A stretch of DNA of 64,000 bases from Micromonosporaceae bacterium KJ-029 (GTDB lineage Bacteria; Actinomycetota; Actinomycetes; Mycobacteriales; Micromonosporaceae): NCBI GenBank assembly GCA_005402585.1, contig BIFP01000022.1, positions 186,001-250,000 on the forward strand, in the 5' to 3' direction. This document shows, one piece after another, positions 9,076 to 16,511 of the stretch (its first letter is position 1; every line of letters starts with the position of its first letter). Under the pieces are notes generated by a model. It was given only the letters and a program-made list of their open reading frames with translations. It did no database searches and was not told the DNA's origin. The position numbers and the translations under genes were made by a program.

Positions 9076-9740
9076 ACGAACCGGTAACCAGCGAGACGTA
9101 CGCGGCCCAGCTCCGGCGGCTCGCCGAGCTGAGTGCGCGGGTGCACGAGCAGCGCGAGGAGGCGCGCGCCTGGTACGAGCAGCAGTGCGCGGCGGCCGAC
9201 CGGGCGGTGGCCGAGTCCGCCGACGAGGTCAACCGGGCCGAGCGGGAGCTGGTCGCGGCGCGCGAGGCGCAGGAGCGGGTGGACGCCGAGGTCGCGGTGC
9301 TGTGGCAGGAGTTGAACGCCCGGCTGGGCGGCGGCGGGCGGCGGGCCGGTACGCCACCGGCACCCGCGCCGGACGCCACCGGTGATCCGGATTCGCTGCT
9401 GGACGGGGCGCGGGACCTGCTGCACCGTACCCGGCAACCGGGCGAGCTGCCGGGTAGCGCCAACCCGATGCTGGCGTTGTCCGGGGTGGCCGGGGCGGTG
9501 CTGGCGTACGCGCTGGGCGTCGGGGCCCGGGCGCTGGCCGGCCGTGCCGACGGCGAGCTGGCCGTCGGCCTGCCGGTGCTGGCCCTGGTGGTGACGCTGC
9601 TCGGCCCGGTGATGGGCCTGGTACCGGCCCGAGTGCTCGCCGACCGCCGCCACGCCGTCCTCAGCCCTCGCCCGGTCCTGATCGTCATAGCCGCCGGCCT
9701 GGCCACCACCGTCCTCCTCCTGACCGTCATCCGTTACTGA
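9072..9740 (+). CDS. Coiled-coil membrane protein, last gene of FtsK-type operon
   Basis: A 222-residue protein with an N-terminal coiled coil (about 8-90, rich in Glu/Arg/Ala), a Pro/Ala linker and three hydrophobic segments near the C terminus (about 133-155, 163-185, 198-218). It likely anchors the soluble ATPase to the cytoplasmic membrane. The ATG overlaps the ATPase stop by four bases (ATGA), so the two are translationally coupled. An IS607-type element begins only two bases past its TGA. No named family recognised. Confidence 0.8.
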   Translation: MNEPVTSETYAAQLRRLAELSARVHEQREEARAWYEQQCAAADRAVAESADEVNRAERELVAAREAQERVDAEVAVLWQELNARLGGGGRRAGTPPAPAPDATGDPDSLLDGARDLLHRTRQPGELPGSANPMLALSGVAGAVLAYALGVGARALAGRADGELAVGLPVLALVVTLLGPVMGLVPARVLADRRHAVLSPRPVLIVIAAGLATTVLLLTVIRY

Positions 9741-9742
9741 GC

Positions 9743-9751
9743 CTGTAGTCA
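9743..9751 (+). repeat. Putative right-end 9-bp inverted repeat of IS607 element
   Basis: CTGTAGTCA, the exact reverse complement of 12145-12153. It overlaps the last codons of tnpB. Confidence 0.5.
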
Positions 9752-11148
9752 GCCATCAGCAACTCGTACGTTTCTGTACGAGTGGTCCTTAACGGTGTCA
9801 CCACGCCCGGGTGGGGTTGTGGTGTCCTGATGAAGGTCTCGCGTTTCCTTCCGCCTGTGGGGCAGTGTTGCGCCACCTGCCCGCACCACTCCAGCTTTGC
9901 GGCTGGGGCGGTTGGTGCGGGTCTTCTGGTCGGCTCCACGCGGTTTCGGCACACGTGGTGTGCCCCGGTCTCCGGCCACTCCGGTACCGGTCATACTGGC
10001 CGACGCCAGGTCGGCGAGGTTCCTGGCGGCGTTTGCGTCCCGGTCCATGACCAGGCCACAGGTGTCGCAGGAGAAGACTCGCACGTGCAGCGGCAGCTTG
10101 GCTTTCATTGTCTTGCACGCCGAGCAGGTCTTCGACGACGGATACCAACGCGACGCCACCACCGTGGCGCAAGCTTTGCGCTCGCCCTTGTACGTGAGCT
10201 GACGGCGAATCTCTCCGAATCCCGCGTCGCTGATCTTGCGGGCGAGTCGGCGGTTGCGGAGCAGGCGTTCGCCTTCACCCACCGCTTCGACGGCTCACGG
10301 TATGCGGTCTTCCCGGTCCTCGGATCGTGCACGGCAGGCCCCTGGCTACGGGAGACGCGGCGGGACAGGCGACGCAGCCGCTTCTGTTCACCCTCGTAGT
10401 GTTTGGGGTTGTCGACGTAGCGGATCTGACCGGTGCTGTCGGCCATCACGGCGAGGACCTTCACACCCAGGTCCACGCCCACCACAGCATCGGGCCGGGC
10501 CACCCGGGTGATGTCGCGTTTGGCTTCGACCTGAAAGGAGACGAACCAGCGTCCCCGCTCCCACCGGACGGTGGCGGACAGGATGCGGGCCGTACCGGCC
10601 TGGACCCGGGTGCGCAGCTTGACCGTGGGTTCGTGGGTGCGCAGCGTGCCCAGCACCGGCAGCGTCACGTGCCGGTCATCGGCGACGCGAATACTGCCGG
10701 TAGTGAACCGGCACGCCAACCGGGCCTTGTGCTTCTTCTTCCACCGCGGCATACCCATCCGGGCACCACGACGCTTGCCGTTCTTCGACCTGGCGTAGTT
10801 GTCGAACGCAGCGGCAGCGTTGGCGAAACCGGTGTTGTACGCCTCCTTCGAGTTCTCACCCCACCAGGACGCGAACCTCGGATCGGTGTGCTTGACCCAG
10901 TTAAACTCCTTCCGCAGAGCGGCCAGCGACCACGACCGCCACGGCGTCAACTCATCGGCGGCAAGACCGTAGGTGGCCTCGGCCTTACACTGCCACCACG
11001 CAGCGGTCACCCAACCCACCGCCCAGTTGAAGGCGGCCCTGGCAGCACCGCAATGCGAACGCAACGCGGCTTCCTGGGACACGTTCGGATCCAGAGCGAA
11101 CTTGAACGCCTGAACCACGAAACCGGGCTGCGGACAGAACTTCTTCAC
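9749..11148 (-). pseudogene. tnpB: tnpB remnant (RuvC-like RNA-guided nuclease), internally deleted and frameshifted
   Basis: The N-terminal portion starts at GTG 11148 and contains the helix-turn-helix region (AALRSHCGAARAAFNWAV) and RuvC-I (VVGVDLGVKVLAV). It runs in frame to SKRWVKANA. Coding then resumes in another frame at LLRNRRLARKISDAGFGE and carries the zinc finger (CSAC...CDTC) and RuvC-III (MDRDANAARNL). About 35-45 residues normally between these blocks are missing, including the RuvC-II strand with its catalytic Glu (usually ..EDLNV.GM). The joint lies around 10261-10268. A nuclease lacking RuvC-II cannot cleave, so this is a dead tnpB even if translated in parts. Confidence 0.85.
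9763..9782 (-). other. Hairpin at tnpB 3' end, possible omega-RNA terminal stem
   Basis: A perfect 7-bp stem (CTCGTAC / GTACGAG) with a 6-base loop, just inside the right end of the element and within the 3' tail of tnpB. TnpB guide RNAs come from this region in IS200/IS605 and IS607 elements, so it may be part of an omega-RNA scaffold. This is inference by position only. Confidence 0.3.
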
Positions 11149-11558
11149 CTCAGCCGGTCACCCCCGATCGGGTGAGCGTCGACGTACCGAACCGACCGTT
11201 CCGGAGCGATCGGCTCTCCAGTGGCAGCGTCCGTGCAACTCGCCGCGAACATCTGCCGTTCAGAAAGCGGTTGGAACCGTCCCCCGTGGACGTACCAGCC
11301 ACGCACCTCCTTGACCGGTATACGGATCCCGTTCGCGAGCGTGTGACCGGTCTCCTCGGTGAAGGTACGCAGGACGACGCTGGCCCCTTCTCCAGCCTCG
11401 ACAGTGCGGAGAAGTTCGTCTACGACGAACGGGTGCTCGACGGAATATGTCCCGTCGTGGAGCTCGTCGATCGCGGTCGACCAACCGTTACCGAGGGTCA
11501 GGATGTGCCCAGAGCCACCCGCAGGGGTCGTGAGGGCGGCCAGGAACTCAGTCCGCAC
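11145..11558 (-). CDS. Passenger ORF between tnpA and tnpB, 137 aa, unknown
   Basis: A GTG start overlaps the TAG of tnpA (TAGTG), and its TGA overlaps the GTG of tnpB (GTGA), so all three are coupled. The 137-residue product is soluble and acidic, with no signal or membrane segment. Segments such as NGWSTAIDELHDGTYSVEHP and GWYVHGGRFQPLSERQ look like a compact alpha/beta fold. I do not recognise a family. Because it is intact while both flanking transposition genes are broken, it could be under separate selection. Confidence 0.7.
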   Translation of the reverse strand: MRTEFLAALTTPAGGSGHILTLGNGWSTAIDELHDGTYSVEHPFVVDELLRTVEAGEGASVVLRTFTEETGHTLANGIRIPVKEVRGWYVHGGRFQPLSERQMFAASCTDAATGEPIAPERSVRYVDAHPIGGDRLR

Positions 11559-12130
11559 TACCGGTCTCCCTCCGGTGCTACGGCGATTGCGCGGGCGGCA
11601 CGGACCTTCGCGACGCCCTGCCCGTACAGGCGGACACACATCAAGGTGAGCATCTCGGTGATGTCCTCCACCAAGTCGTCGGTGCTCTCCTCAGGATCGA
11701 GGATCACCAGTTCACGGCCAGCCGCGGACAATGCGGCCTGTAGATGTCCGACGCCGAAACGGGCCAGCCGGTCACCGTGTTCGACCACGATCACCAACGC
11801 CCTCGGGTCGGCCAGAATACGGTGCAACCCACGGCGTTCACCGGTCAAGCCGGACCCGACCTCAGTCACGACCTCACCCACAGCAAAGCCGCGCTTCCCG
11901 GCCTCGGTCACGACGCGGGCGACCCGCCGGTCAAGGTCCGACTTCTGATCGACCGACGAGACCCGGCAGTACGCCACGACACGGCCGGAAACCTGCTCAC
12001 GCGGCTCCCCGACAATCCAGGCACCAGACGGCGCCTGACGGACCGGGACAGGCCTCTCGCCGTCCCTCACCCACCGCCAGGCGGTCTGGTAACCCACACC
12101 CTACCGGCGTGCCCACTTCGAAAGCTTCAC
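11558..12130 (-). pseudogene. tnpA: IS607-family serine recombinase (TnpA) with nonsense codon near N terminus
   Basis: The catalytic part is clear: VVAYCRVSSVDQKSDLDRR contains the serine nucleophile motif (YxRVSS), followed by GLTGERRGLHRILADPRA and VIVVEHGDRLARFG. The natural N terminus begins at GTG 12130 (VKLSKWARR) and should continue into GVGYQTAWRWVRDG, the MerR-like DNA-binding helix. A TAG at 12101-12103 interrupts the two. Translation could restart at GTG 12097, but that product lacks the first helix of the DNA-binding domain. The passenger ORF starts on its stop codon. Confidence 0.8.
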
Positions 12131-12144
12131 CCGATCACCATATG

Positions 12145-12153
12145 TGACTACAG
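12145..12153 (+). repeat. Putative left-end 9-bp inverted repeat of IS607 element
   Basis: TGACTACAG, pairing with 9743-9751. It lies 15 bases upstream of the original tnpA start. Confidence 0.5.
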
Positions 12154-12217
12154 ATGACTAGATTTGACCGCAAGTTCGGAGCAGTTGTTAGCCCCTGATC
12201 CACCCACACCGTCGGGG

Positions 12218-13489
12218 TCAGGCCGGGGTGAGGACGGCTTCGCGGAGGAGGCGGCGGGTGAGGGTGAGGCGGTCGGCGTCGTCGTCGAGTCCGGGCAGGT
12301 CACCGACCCGGGTGACCGCGCCGGTGAGCAGGGCGCGTACCGCGGGCTCGCACTGGGCGGGCAGGGTGATCGTGCGGTCGAACAGGCGCAGCGCGACCCG
12401 GTCGCCCTGCGGCGCGAGCTGCCACCGCAGGCCGGCGCGGAGGCTGACCCGGCTGTCCGGGTCCAGCGCGGCGATCGCGGCGGCCTGCGCGAGGGGCCGG
12501 ATCGGTGCCGGGCGGGACGCCGGCCAGACGCGCTGCCGCAGCCGGGCCGCCACCGCGCCCGGGTCGGCCCGCAGCAGCCAGTCGCGCAGCACCTCGATGG
12601 TCTCGGTCAGCTCCGGCTCGACGGCGTCCGGGTCGGCCAGGTCGGTGCCGAACGGCAGGGTGGCCCGCAGCCGCCGGTCCTCGGCGGCCAGCGCGAGCAA
12701 CTCCTCGACCAGCGCGTACCGGGTCAGCGCGCGGACGCCGACGGTCAGGTGCAGCGAGCTGGACTCCTGCGCCTGGGCGCTGTGCAGCCACCCTCTGGGC
12801 AGGTAGAGCGCATCACCCGGATCGAGTACCACGTCCAGGGCGGGTCGGCCCTGCGCCGTGGCGGAGACCTCGTCGGCCCGACCGCCCCACGGCTGGCGTT
12901 CCAGCGGGTCGGGCAGCACCGGTGGATGGATGCGCCAGTGCTTGCGACCGTCGACCTGGAGCACGAAGACGTCGTGGGTGTCGTAGTGGGTGGCGAAGCC
13001 CTGGCTGCCGGGCGGGGTGAGGTACGCGTTGACCTGCAACGGCTGGCCGACGGCCAGGTTCAGGTCCCGGGTGAAGTCGACGAGTGCCGGCCAGTTGCGG
13101 TGCAACCCCTGCAGGACGAGGGTGGCGCCGCCCGCGTACAGCTCCAGCACCCGCTCGTCGAGGACCTGGTCGCCGATCTCGGCGCCGGCACCACCGCCGC
13201 CGGTGTAGCGCGCCACCGGCAGCAGCTGGCCGTCCTTGGCCACCCGCAGGAACGGGGTACGCAGACCGCGCCGGCTGAGCAGTTCGTCGGCGTCGGCGGG
13301 GCTGAGCAGGTCGGTGAAGCCGGCCGGGTTGGGCAGCTCGGCGGCGCGGGACAGCAGCGGCGTCTGTCCCCAGTGGGCGGCGGCGAACTTTCCCGGCTCC
13401 ACGCTGACGCAGCGGGCCAGCGCCGCCACGGCGGACGCGGACGGAACCGCCGGGCGGCCGTGGCCGCCCGGCGGGTCGAGATACGTCAT
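12218..13489 (-). CDS. JmjC/cupin ribosomal-oxygenase-like Fe(II)/2-oxoglutarate hydroxylase
   Basis: A 423-residue member of the RoxA(YcfD)/MINA53/NO66-type cupin-4 family. The iron triad is visible: HYD at residues 168-170 (H-x-D) and H236 in LPRGWLH, with KHW (about 184) in the typical 2-oxoglutarate-binding strand region. The C-terminal half (about 250-423) looks like the dimerisation and winged-helix parts of ribosomal oxygenases. These enzymes hydroxylate Arg or His side chains in proteins. The gene starts 9 bases after a gene for a 21-residue-repeat protein, without a strong ribosome binding site, so the two are coupled. That repeat protein is a natural substrate candidate. Confidence 0.85.
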   Translation of the reverse strand: MTYLDPPGGHGRPAVPSASAVAALARCVSVEPGKFAAAHWGQTPLLSRAAELPNPAGFTDLLSPADADELLSRRGLRTPFLRVAKDGQLLPVARYTGGGGAGAEIGDQVLDERVLELYAGGATLVLQGLHRNWPALVDFTRDLNLAVGQPLQVNAYLTPPGSQGFATHYDTHDVFVLQVDGRKHWRIHPPVLPDPLERQPWGGRADEVSATAQGRPALDVVLDPGDALYLPRGWLHSAQAQESSSLHLTVGVRALTRYALVEELLALAAEDRRLRATLPFGTDLADPDAVEPELTETIEVLRDWLLRADPGAVAARLRQRVWPASRPAPIRPLAQAAAIAALDPDSRVSLRAGLRWQLAPQGDRVALRLFDRTITLPAQCEPAVRALLTGAVTRVGDLPGLDDDADRLTLTRRLLREAVLTPA

Positions 13490-13498
13490 GGCGGCCCG

Positions 13499-13804
13499 TT
13501 ACCGGGCGCCGCCGTCGGCGCCGCCGTCCTGCTGGCCCGGCGTGGCACCGCCGTCGGCCGGGCCCTCGGCACTGCCGTCGGCGCCACCGTCGTGCTGGCC
13601 GGGGGTCGCGCCCCCGTCGGCCGGCCCCTCGGCGCTGCCGTCAGCGCCGCCGTCGTGCTGGCCCGGCGTGGCACCGCCGTCGGCCGGGCCCTCGGCACTG
13701 CCGTCGGCGCCACCGTCGTGCTGGCCGGGGGTCGCGCCGCCGTCCGCCGGGCCTTCCGGCCCGCCGCCGCCGGTGGTCTGCATGTCGTCGTCGTTGAGTG
13801 GCAT
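13499..13804 (-). CDS. Tandem-repeat (4 x 21 aa) Gly/Asp/Ala/His protein, candidate hydroxylase substrate
   Basis: A 101-residue protein. A short leader (MPLNDDDMQTTGGGGP) is followed by four copies of a 21-residue unit containing EGPADGGATPGQHDGGAD; the fourth copy reads GQQDGG instead of GQHDGG. The ATG at 13804 has GAGGGAGC upstream. There is no signal peptide, cysteine or hydrophobic segment, so it would be a disordered cytoplasmic polypeptide. It is the first gene of a two-gene operon with the JmjC-like oxygenase. Regular repeats around a His beside a histidyl/arginyl-hydroxylase homologue suggest repeated modification of one motif. This is inference. Confidence 0.75.
   Translation of the reverse strand: MPLNDDDMQTTGGGGPEGPADGGATPGQHDGGADGSAEGPADGGATPGQHDGGADGSAEGPADGGATPGQHDGGADGSAEGPADGGATPGQQDGGADGGAR
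13532..13783. repeat. 126-bp higher-order tandem duplication inside repeat protein gene
   Basis: The 63-bp coding units alternate in two sequence forms (A-B-A-B). Bases 13532-13612 are identical to 13658-13738, giving a 126-bp period. The gene therefore grew by duplicating a two-unit block. Confidence 0.8.
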
Positions 13805-13956
13805 CGTGCTCCCTCGGATGGACCCGCGCCCGCCGTCGGTCGGGTGCGTCGTGCCGCGGGTGGTACCCCGCGCCCGATCTTCTCTAACCACACTGCAACT
13901 CACCGTAGACGCCCGAACCGCCCAACACGACCGGTTCCGGCGGCGAGGGCCTCCGG

Positions 13957-13980
13957 CCCCGCCCCCAACGGCGGGCGGGG
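13957..13980 (-). terminator. Hairpin downstream of DUF2267 gene
   Basis: An 8-bp stem CCCCGCCC / GGGCGGGG with an 8-base loop, 15 bases past the DUF2267 stop on the minus strand. No T-tract, as usual in actinobacteria. Confidence 0.45.
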
Positions 13981-13994
13981 CGCGACGTACCGGG

Positions 13995-14423
13995 TCAGGG
14001 CATCATCCGGGCGAGGTCGGCGGGCATGGTGTCCTTCACCTCGTCCCACTCGCCCTGGGTGATGTGCCGGCGCAGGGTGTCCAGCACCACCTGGACCACC
14101 CGTTCCGGGCCGCCCTCCACGTCGTACGGGAAGCCCTGTCGGACCTCGTAGAGGAAGTCGTCGCGGTTGAGCTTGATCGGCACGTTCTGCGGCTGCCACC
14201 CGTCGAAGTAGATACCCCGCACGAGCATCGGCAGCTGCGCGGAGAACTCCACGCTCTCCGTCACCGGCATCCGGTCCCGCAGCAGGTGCAGCACCGTACG
14301 CAGCGCCGCGAACGACTGGTTGCGCTGCGCCTTCGGCCACCCGTACGCCTGCTCGATGTCCTTGAGAATCAGGTTGGTCTTGTCCACCGAGGACTCGACC
14401 GCCGACTGGAACTGCTCAGCCAT
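13995..14423 (-). CDS. DUF2267-domain protein
   Basis: A 142-residue helical protein of the DUF2267 family. Telltale segments are the helix following NQSFAALRTVLHLLRDR, the LPMLVRGIYFDGW region, and VVLDTLRRHITQGEWDEVKD with LPAD-type ending (MPADLARMMP). Members are small soluble proteins of unknown role, often seen near stress genes. The ATG at 14423 follows GGGGAG and overlaps a possible 64-residue ORF upstream by 8 bases. Confidence 0.85.
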   Translation of the reverse strand: MAEQFQSAVESSVDKTNLILKDIEQAYGWPKAQRNQSFAALRTVLHLLRDRMPVTESVEFSAQLPMLVRGIYFDGWQPQNVPIKLNRDDFLYEVRQGFPYDVEGGPERVVQVVLDTLRRHITQGEWDEVKDTMPADLARMMP

Positions 14424-14610
14424 CTCCCCACCCCCGTAGGTCGGTCTCCCACCGTCGGTCGTCGTGACGTCGCGGCGGGCCCGTCGGGCCGCGCCGTGGC
14501 CGGATCGGGCTGGCCCGCCCGGCGCGCGGCGCCCGTCGGACCTGATCGGACGCGCCGACGACGTGCAGCACGGCGGTTCCCCGCCGGTGCGCCACCACCC
14601 GAGCCGTCAT
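14416..14610 (-). CDS. Possible small basic protein, 64 aa
   Basis: An ORF starting MTARVVAHRRGTAVLHVVG with GGAGG ten bases upstream. Its stop overlaps the start of the DUF2267 gene by 8 bases. The second half is Arg/Pro-rich and compositionally biased, so it may be a leader ORF or chance. Kept because of its ribosome binding site and coupled position. Confidence 0.35.
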   Translation of the reverse strand: MTARVVAHRRGTAVLHVVGASDQVRRAPRAGRASPIRPRRGPTGPPRRHDDRRWETDLRGWGDG

Positions 14611-14738
14611 CGCCAACCACCTCCGTGGTGTCGGTCGCGCGCACGGTCGCCCCAACCGACCGCACTCCGCCCATGGTGTGCATAGGAAGGGTGAGCCGGC
14701 CTCACCCCATCGGGATGAGACCGGCGGACGTCTGCCAC

Positions 14739-14778
14739 GGGTACGGGGCGGCAGATGACCATCTGCCGCCCCGTACCC
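14739..14778 (-). terminator. Perfect 18-bp stem terminator after M14 peptidase gene
   Basis: Left arm 14739-14756 and right arm 14761-14778 are perfectly complementary with a GACC tetraloop. It lies 22 bases beyond the peptidase stop. Confidence 0.75.
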
Positions 14779-14799
14779 GGATGTGTCAGTTATGTGGGG

Positions 14800-16152
14800 T
14801 TACTTCGGGCCGTTGCCGTTGAAGGCCCGCTTGCACTCCTTGAAGTCGACCTCGACGCGCTGACCCAGGTCCACGTTGACCGGGGTGGTCTGCAGCACGG
14901 TGCCGTCGGGGCGCTCGCAGGTGAGGATCCACGGCTCGGTGTAGAAGCCGGTCTGGTTGCCGCGGACACCGTCGGCCTGGTAGGCCGGGATCGGCCGGTA
15001 CGACGGGTTGACCGCCCACTCGAACTTGCCGTTCGGGTTGACGATGTCCAGCTCCGAGGTGAGCGCGGTGGTGAACGACGTGGGCCGGACGCCGCCGTCG
15101 GGCTGGGCGTACGGGCTGGTGTACATGTCGAAGGACTTGCTGATGCGCAGCACCGCACCCTTGGGCGCCTTGCCCTCGATGATCGAGTGCTCGCTGCGGT
15201 CGGCGGTGGTCTCGAGGGCCTCGAGCATCGCGTTGCGGTGCGTGGCGTAGGTGTCGAGCACCTGGGTCTGGTAGGTCCGAGCCACGCCGGGGTTCGGGCA
15301 GGTCTCGGTGGTGATGGACAGGCCACGGGTGGCGTAGTACGCCCAGTCGATGGCCTCACCGGTCGTCTCGTAGTCCTCGGCCGACGGCAGCGCCTTGTAC
15401 GTCGGGCCGTACTGCTCGGCGACGGCGGAGGCGAGCCGGTGCAGGCGCGCGGTGTCCTGCGCCGGTCCGGCGGCCAGTTGCAGCGGCGGGTAGAGGACCA
15501 CCCGGATACAGGTGTGCTGGGTGTTGAACACGGTCGCCTGCCGGGTGGAGAGCAGCCACTCCATGTTCTTGGTCTCCGGCTCCGACCACGGGGCGACGCC
15601 GCCGGTCGAGATCGGCAGCCAGCCCATGCCGTAGTTGCGGTTCATGTCCGCGTTGGTGTCGGTCTGGCGGCGGTTACGCACGAAGCCGTCCACGTTCACC
15701 ACCGGCACGACCACGAGCCGGGTCCGGTCGAGCAGGTCCGCCACGTACGGGTCCTTGGCGTTCTTGACCAGGTCGATGGCGAACTCCATGGTCAGCTCGC
15801 CGCTGGGCCACTCGTTGCCGTGGTGCATGGCGACGTTGACGAAGACGGGCTTACCGTCGTTCTGCTGCACGTTGTTGCTGATCTCGATGCCGTGCACGGT
15901 CCGGCCGGAGGTCGTCTTGTGCGGCAGCGTGATGGGCTTGACCAGCGTCGGGTGCTCGGCGGCGAGGGTGGCCATGTCGTTCTCGTAGTCGGCCAGCGTG
16001 CGGTACGCCGTGTTGCCGCTGGGCAGGGCGGAGGGCTCCGCGGCGGCGGCGGGACCGGTCGACGATGCGACGACGCTGGCCAGACCGATGGTGAGTGCCG
16101 CGCCGAGAGCCGTCAGGCGACGACTCCGGCGGGAGGGTTGAGTGTGGACCAC
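14800..16152 (-). CDS. Secreted M14-family zinc carboxypeptidase
   Basis: A 450-residue exported peptidase. The GTG at 16152 has AGAAGG eight bases upstream. The N terminus is a signal peptide: basic RRSRR, then a hydrophobic stretch ending AAAA. The zinc site of M14 enzymes is visible: H-x-x-E in MHHGNEWPSGE, a later His in FNTQHT, and a catalytic Glu in TTETCP. NRNYGMGW is a typical substrate-pocket motif. It would release C-terminal amino acids or process peptides outside the cell. A second M14 gene of a different subfamily starts at 61972. It ends in a perfect 18-bp hairpin. Confidence 0.9.
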   Translation of the reverse strand: MVHTQPSRRSRRLTALGAALTIGLASVVASSTGPAAAAEPSALPSGNTAYRTLADYENDMATLAAEHPTLVKPITLPHKTTSGRTVHGIEISNNVQQNDGKPVFVNVAMHHGNEWPSGELTMEFAIDLVKNAKDPYVADLLDRTRLVVVPVVNVDGFVRNRRQTDTNADMNRNYGMGWLPISTGGVAPWSEPETKNMEWLLSTRQATVFNTQHTCIRVVLYPPLQLAAGPAQDTARLHRLASAVAEQYGPTYKALPSAEDYETTGEAIDWAYYATRGLSITTETCPNPGVARTYQTQVLDTYATHRNAMLEALETTADRSEHSIIEGKAPKGAVLRISKSFDMYTSPYAQPDGGVRPTSFTTALTSELDIVNPNGKFEWAVNPSYRPIPAYQADGVRGNQTGFYTEPWILTCERPDGTVLQTTPVNVDLGQRVEVDFKECKRAFNGNGPK

Positions 16153-16511
16153 GAGGTTTCCCTTCTGGGCGGGGGGTTCAGGTCTGCAAAGATTCATTCA
16201 CTCCAGGGACTGATGGTTGCTTCACATTCAAGATGCTTGCTGACCAGCGGACCAGACGCTGATGATCTCCATTTGGTAACGACACGGAGCCGCCACACGG
16301 TTTGACGGACGTGATCATGATCGGAAACGCCGACGCAATCGGCCCGACACATTCGAGATCGGCGGACGCCGTTTCACCAGGTACCGGCCACCGAGCACCG
16401 TCCACCAGGCACGCCCGGCGCGGCGCGCGTCGGCCTCGTCTCGACCCACACGAGGGGCAGTCGTCGAGATCGGGCCAGGGGTGACGCTGGCGTGTCTCCC
16501 GGAGACACGCC
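16153..16511. other. Intergenic region upstream of M14 peptidase
   Basis: About 360 bases without a convincing gene. It must hold the M14 promoter. A 10-base palindrome GATCATGATC lies at 16313-16322, and the terminator of the DUF72 gene lies at its right end. Short ORFs in this stretch look random. Confidence 0.4.
16490..16510 (-). terminator. Hairpin just after DUF72 stop
   Basis: GCGTGTCTCC and GGAGACACGC form a 10-bp palindromic stem around one central base, two bases beyond the DUF72 stop codon. Confidence 0.55.

Larger units (their letters stand above)
9743..12153 (-). mobile_element. Decayed IS607-type insertion element with a passenger ORF
   Basis: The order on the minus strand is tnpA (serine recombinase), a 137-residue ORF, then tnpB (RuvC-like nuclease). 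The ends are inferred from a perfect 9-base inverted repeat, CTGTAGTCA at 9743-9751 and TGACTACAG at 12145-12153. The element sits two bases after the stop of the FtsK operon. tnpA has an in-frame TAG and tnpB an internal deletion with frameshift, so it looks immobile. Exact borders need an empty site for confirmation. Confidence 0.8.

Noticed and set aside
5133..9740. Type VII (ESX) secretion locus
   Set aside because: No WXG motif, no EccB/EccD/EccE, no mycosin; the ATPase lacks membrane helices.
9743..12153. IS605-type (Y1 transposase) assignment
   Set aside because: The recombinase has the serine-recombinase YxRVSS motif, not a HUH tyrosine, so it is IS607-type.
13532..13783. Regular 63-bp repeats resembling a CRISPR array
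   Set aside because: Repeats are contiguous, in frame and encode a protein; there are no unique spacers.
14369..14683. Minus-strand 104-residue ORF
   Set aside because: Arg/Ser-rich, overlaps the DUF2267 gene in another frame and has no ribosome binding site.
16302..16484. Plus-strand 60-residue ORF in M14 upstream region
   Set aside because: No ribosome binding site and random-like composition.
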